Below, piece after piece: positions 6,599-9,223 of a stretch of 9,223 nt of DNA. Position 1 is the first letter of the stretch, and each line of letters begins with the position of its first letter. The notes under the pieces were generated by a model. The model made no database searches. It saw nothing but the letters and a program-made list of their open reading frames with translations, and was not told the DNA's origin. The stretch is from assembly GCA_014237545.1 (NCBI GenBank), contig JAACJX010000478.1, positions 1 to 9,223 of the forward strand. The letters are read 5' to 3'. Position numbers and translations under genes: made by a program. Source of the DNA: Ardenticatenia bacterium (lineage in GTDB: Bacteria > Chloroflexota > Anaerolineae > Promineifilales > Promineifilaceae).

Positions 6599-7606
6599 AT
6601 GGAAAAGAGAAAACTGGGATTCACAGATTCGTATTTATCCACGGTCGGCTTGGGTGCCTGGGCCATCGGTGGTGGGGAATGGTATTGGGGTTGGGGCGCG
6701 CAGGATGAGCGTGAGTCCATTGAAACGATCCACCGTGCCCTTGATCTGGGGGTTAACTGGATTGACACCGCGGCCGCTTATGGACTGGGTAAATCGGAGG
6801 AGCTCATAGGCCGGGCCATTGCTGGCCGTCGCGACGAGGTTTTCATCGCCACCAAGTGCGGCCTTGTCTGGGGTGACGACCCGACCGAAGACGTAGAGCC
6901 GCGCTTGAAGGCCGCGAGCGTTCGCAGAGAAGCCGAAGACAGCCTGCACCGTCTCAATGTCGACGTCATTGACCTCTATCAGGTCCATTGGCCCAACCCG
7001 GACGAAGACCTGGAAGAGGGTTGGGGTGTCATTGCCGACCTGGTGAAGGAAGGCAAGGTGCGTTATGCCGGTGGTTGCAATTTCGACGTGTCACATCTCA
7101 GGCGCGTAATGCCTATTCATCCGGTTGCGGCCACGCAGCCCGAGTACAGCATGATGAAGCGCGGCGCCGAGGATGAGTTGCTGCCCTTCTGCGAGGCCAA
7201 CCAGATCGGTGTCGTCGGCTATAGCCCTTTACGGTCGGGCATCCTGACCGACACTTTCGGTCGCGCCCGCCTCGAGGCGATGGAGCCGGGCGATTGGCGG
7301 CGGCGCGATCCCGACTTCCAATCGCCTCGGGATGACATTAACCTGGCATTCCTGACGGAACTGCGGGCGCTCGCCGCGCAAGCAGGCCGGCCCGTCTCGC
7401 AACTGGCCATTGCCTGGGTGCTGGCCAACCCGACGGTTACCTCGGCCATTGTCGGCGCGCGGCGACCGTCGCAAATCGAAGCCAGCGCCCCGGCGGCCGA
7501 TTGGCGGCTGGACGCTGCTACGATGGAAGCAATAGAAGGGCTTCTGAAGAAGCGCGATGAAGCGCTGGAAGCGGCTGGGGCGTTCGCGTCCGAATCGCTG
7601 CGTTAG
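6599..7606 (+). CDS. Aldo/keto reductase family protein
   Basis: This is a soluble NADP(H)-type oxidoreductase with the (beta/alpha)8 AKR fold, 335 residues from the ATG at 6599. It starts with the family pattern KLGFTDSYLSTVGLGAW (5-21). The catalytic tetrad is Asp56 (WIDTAAAYG), Tyr61, Lys86 (ATKCG) and His130 (QVHWP). GYSPLRSG (207-214) and the cofactor-binding GARRPSQIE (286-294) are also present. AKRs of this type reduce aldehydes or oxidise aldoses such as L-fucose or D-threo-aldoses to lactones, so in this locus it may perform the first oxidation of an imported sugar, with the adjacent hydrolase opening the lactone. That role is inference. It begins 38 bases after the cyclase gene and is followed by the paired palindromes. 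The family is certain and the substrate is not. Confidence 0.93.
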   Translation: MEKRKLGFTDSYLSTVGLGAWAIGGGEWYWGWGAQDERESIETIHRALDLGVNWIDTAAAYGLGKSEELIGRAIAGRRDEVFIATKCGLVWGDDPTEDVEPRLKAASVRREAEDSLHRLNVDVIDLYQVHWPNPDEDLEEGWGVIADLVKEGKVRYAGGCNFDVSHLRRVMPIHPVAATQPEYSMMKRGAEDELLPFCEANQIGVVGYSPLRSGILTDTFGRARLEAMEPGDWRRRDPDFQSPRDDINLAFLTELRALAAQAGRPVSQLAIAWVLANPTVTSAIVGARRPSQIEASAPAADWRLDAATMEAIEGLLKKRDEALEAAGAFASESLR

Positions 7607-7621
7607 CAAAAGATCACACAC

Positions 7622-7679
7622 GGTCTGGGCAGGTTTGTAACCTGCCCGTCTGCGGGGCGGGTCGCAGACCCGCCCCTAC
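7622..7679. repeat. Tandem pair of GC-rich palindromes (intergenic repeat element)
   Basis: Palindrome 1 is GGGCAGGTT-TGT-AACCTGCCC (7627-7647), a perfect 9-bp stem with a 3-base loop. Palindrome 2 is GGGGCGGGTC-GCA-GACCCGCCCC (7654-7676), a perfect 10-bp stem with a 3-base loop, followed by TAC. The arms of the two are similar to each other, pointing to degenerate tandem copies of one element. No T-run follows, so this is not a standard intrinsic terminator, although it would strongly structure the transcript after the AKR gene. Palindromes ending in CGCCCCTAC are, from general knowledge, scattered in Chloroflexota, cyanobacteria and some other genomes; a genome search would confirm it. Confidence 0.8.
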
Positions 7680-7698
7680 ATACGTACGGGTCGGCGCA

Positions 7699-8856
7699 AT
7701 GAAAATTGTCAACGTCACTCCCCTGGTGCTGGGCGGTCAATGGCGCAACCTGACCTTTGTTAAGGTCGAAACCGATGAAGGGCTGGTTGGCGTCGGCGAG
7801 TCGCGCATCGTCAACCACACTGAGACGGTGCTCGGCTATTTGGCGGCGGCCGTCCCACGCTACGTCATCGGCAGCGACCCGTTCGCCATCGAGCGATTAG
7901 TCGGCCGCATGTTCCGCGAGGACTTCAGCCGTGCCGGGGAGACGGTGATGACCGGCATCGCCATGATCGAGATGGCCTGTTGGGACATCATGGGTAAGGC
8001 GCTTGGCCAGCCGGTATACGCCTTATTGGGTGGGGGCGTGCGCGACCGCATCAAGGCCTACGCCAACGGCTGGTATACCGTGCAGCGTACGCCTGAGGAG
8101 TTTCATCAGGCGGCTGCGCGTGTTGTGGCGCGGGGCTACCAAGCTATGAAATTCGATCCCTTCGGCGCGGGATTCTACGAAATAGATCACGCTGAACGGA
8201 TGCGCGTGGTGGCTATCGTGGAGGCAGTGCGCTCGGCCGCCGGGCCTGAGACTGAGTTGCTCATCGAGATGCATGGCCGCTTTAACCCCATTACGGCTAT
8301 CGCTCTCGCCCGCGATCTGGCTCCCTTCAATCCGGCCTGGGTCGAGGAGCCGGTTCCGCCGGAAAACCTGGCTGCGCTGAAGCGGGCGGCCGAGCCCATT
8401 CATGCTCTGGGCATACCGGTCGCCACCGGTGAGCGATTACACACCTTGTTCGAGTTTCGCGAAGTGCTGGAAAGCGGCGCGGCCGACATTCTCCAGCCGG
8501 ATATCACCCACTTTGGCGGCCTGTTGAACGCCAAGAAGTTGGCCGGGTGGGCCGAAGCCTATTACGTCCTGATGGCCCCGCACAATGTCGGCGGGCCGGT
8601 CTCTACGGCCGCGGCCCTGCATTTTGCCGCCAGCACGCCCAACTTCAAAATTCAGGAATACTTTAACGACTTCGGCGAGCCGTATGTCAAGGATGCCGCC
8701 CGGGGGCTGCCGGAAGTCATAGACGGTTATTTCGCTTTGCCCACAGGCCCTGGGCTGGGTGTGACGTTGAATGAAGACGTTATTCTCGATCACCCGCGAC
8801 GAGACATTCATTTCAATTTGTTTGCCGAGGGCTGGCACTTGCGCAACCTGCGCTGA
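7699..8856 (+). CDS. Mandelate racemase/muconate lactonizing enzyme family protein (probable acid-sugar dehydratase)
   Basis: This enolase-superfamily enzyme has 385 residues, with an N-terminal capping domain and a (beta/alpha)7beta barrel. Members of this subgroup dehydrate aldonates such as galactonate, fuconate or rhamnonate to 2-keto-3-deoxy acids, using Mg2+. The pattern is Lys151 in KFDPF; putative metal ligands Glu190 (IEMHGRFN), Glu216 (WVEEP) and Glu245 (TGERLH); His192; the Asp268-His295 dyad (QPDITH and APHNVGGP); and Glu320 (KIQEY). The His-on-barrel and Asp-His pair resemble galactonate-dehydratase-type members. The first ligand position holds Glu190 where many members have Asp. 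The ATG at 7699 gives the family-typical MKIV start but has no clear ribosome site. The gene lies 92 bases after the AKR, across the palindromes. Dehydratase is preferred over racemase from context; substrate unknown. Confidence 0.9.
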   Translation: MKIVNVTPLVLGGQWRNLTFVKVETDEGLVGVGESRIVNHTETVLGYLAAAVPRYVIGSDPFAIERLVGRMFREDFSRAGETVMTGIAMIEMACWDIMGKALGQPVYALLGGGVRDRIKAYANGWYTVQRTPEEFHQAAARVVARGYQAMKFDPFGAGFYEIDHAERMRVVAIVEAVRSAAGPETELLIEMHGRFNPITAIALARDLAPFNPAWVEEPVPPENLAALKRAAEPIHALGIPVATGERLHTLFEFREVLESGAADILQPDITHFGGLLNAKKLAGWAEAYYVLMAPHNVGGPVSTAAALHFAASTPNFKIQEYFNDFGEPYVKDAARGLPEVIDGYFALPTGPGLGVTLNEDVILDHPRRDIHFNLFAEGWHLRNLR

Positions 8857-8901
8857 GATTCGCCGCCCAAGGGTCTCATCATTATTGATCACCTTCTATT
8901 C

Positions 8902-8907
8902 AGGGAG
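8902..8907 (+). promoter_or_regulatory. Ribosome binding site for araB
   Basis: AGGGAG is spaced 8 bases from the ATG at 8916 and supports that start. The 59-base gap from the dehydratase stop holds no terminator that I can see, so araB could be read from the same transcript. Confidence 0.6.
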
Positions 8908-8915
8908 CGGTAGAT

Positions 8916-9223
8916 ATGTACACAATCGGCATTGACTTTGGAACTCTATCTGGCCGGGCGTTGTTAGTCGACGTTCGCGACGGATCGGAAGTGGCCACAG
9001 CCGTCTTCGATTACCCGAACGGGGTCATCGACCATACTCTGCCTGGCACAGGCAAGCGCCTGCCGCCCGAATGGGCACTCCAGGATCCGCTGGATTACGT
9101 TGAAGTCGTTAAGCAAACAATCCCCGCGGTGTTGCGCGAAAGCGGGGTAAGCCCCGATGAGATCATCGGCATCGGTATTGACTTTACCGCCTGCACGATG
9201 ATGCCAGTTAAAGCCGACGGCAC
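8916..9223 (+). CDS. araB: L-ribulokinase, N-terminal part (partial, runs off window)
   Basis: This is the first 102 residues of a FGGY-family kinase that phosphorylates L-ribulose to L-ribulose 5-phosphate in L-arabinose use. The start [19 protein letters not shown] carries the FGGY phosphate-binding loop (GIDFGT, 5-10). It continues with [13 protein letters not shown] (32-44), [13 protein letters not shown] (49-61) and [14 protein letters not shown] (85-98), which follow the Bacillus-type AraB pattern closely; a generic xylulokinase or glycerol kinase lacks DFTACT and WALQ. The remaining roughly 450 residues, including the C-terminal ATPase lobe, lie outside the window. It suggests that the locus continues into L-arabinose/L-ribulose metabolism, or that L-ribulose or a related ketose is a product of the upstream genes. 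An FGGY kinase with altered substrate range cannot be excluded from the N-terminus alone. Confidence 0.9.
   Translation, partial: MYTIGIDFGTLSGRALLVDVRDGSEVATAVFDYPNGVIDHTLPGTGKRLPPEWALQDPLDYVEVVKQTIPAVLRESGVSPDEIIGIGIDFTACTMMPVKADG

Noticed and set aside
7627..7676. The palindrome pair as an intrinsic terminator of the AKR gene
   Set aside because: No T-run follows either hairpin; the repeat-element reading is better supported.

Overview
The window is a GC-rich stretch of bacterial chromosome in which every supportable gene lies on the + strand, in a tightly packed sugar or sugar-acid uptake and catabolism locus. The protein families, the GC-rich codon use and a tandem pair of GC-rich intergenic palindromes ending in CGCCCCTAC suggest a Chloroflexota (Anaerolineae-like) genome. 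That placement is an inference from memory of such repeats; no phylogenetic marker gene is present.

Layout. 1-62: end of an unidentified upstream region with a perfect GNRA-type hairpin. 63-2615: the ATPase and permease of a ribose/xylose-type (CUT2) ABC importer; the periplasmic binding protein is not in the window. 2727-3491: an SDR dehydrogenase, followed at 3508-3560 by a good intrinsic-terminator structure. 3570-4982: a DUF1537 (four-carbon acid sugar) kinase. 5003-5848: a class II ketose-bisphosphate-type aldolase. 5865-6560: a cyclase-family (kynurenine-formamidase-like) metal hydrolase. 6599-7606: an aldo/keto reductase. 7622-7679: two adjacent near-identical-architecture palindromes. 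7699-8856: an enolase-superfamily acid-sugar dehydratase. 8916-9223: the N-terminal 102 residues of a Bacillus-type L-ribulokinase (AraB), running off the window.

How the genes may work together. The importer brings in a sugar or sugar acid. The AKR, SDR, cyclase-family hydrolase and dehydratase are the oxidation, lactone-opening and dehydration tools usual for non-phosphorylative sugar-acid routes. The kinase and class II aldolase then form an acid-sugar phosphorylation and cleavage pair. The most interesting reading is an SDR - DUF1537 kinase - class II aldolase module working like the IolC/IolJ steps of inositol breakdown: a keto-aldonate is phosphorylated on the terminal carbon and cleaved to DHAP plus a small aldehyde-acid. 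This exact combination is not one I know as a characterised pathway, so the substrate is unknown. No RNA genes, CRISPR arrays, transposases or transcriptional regulators were seen, and no gap between genes exceeds about 110 bases.
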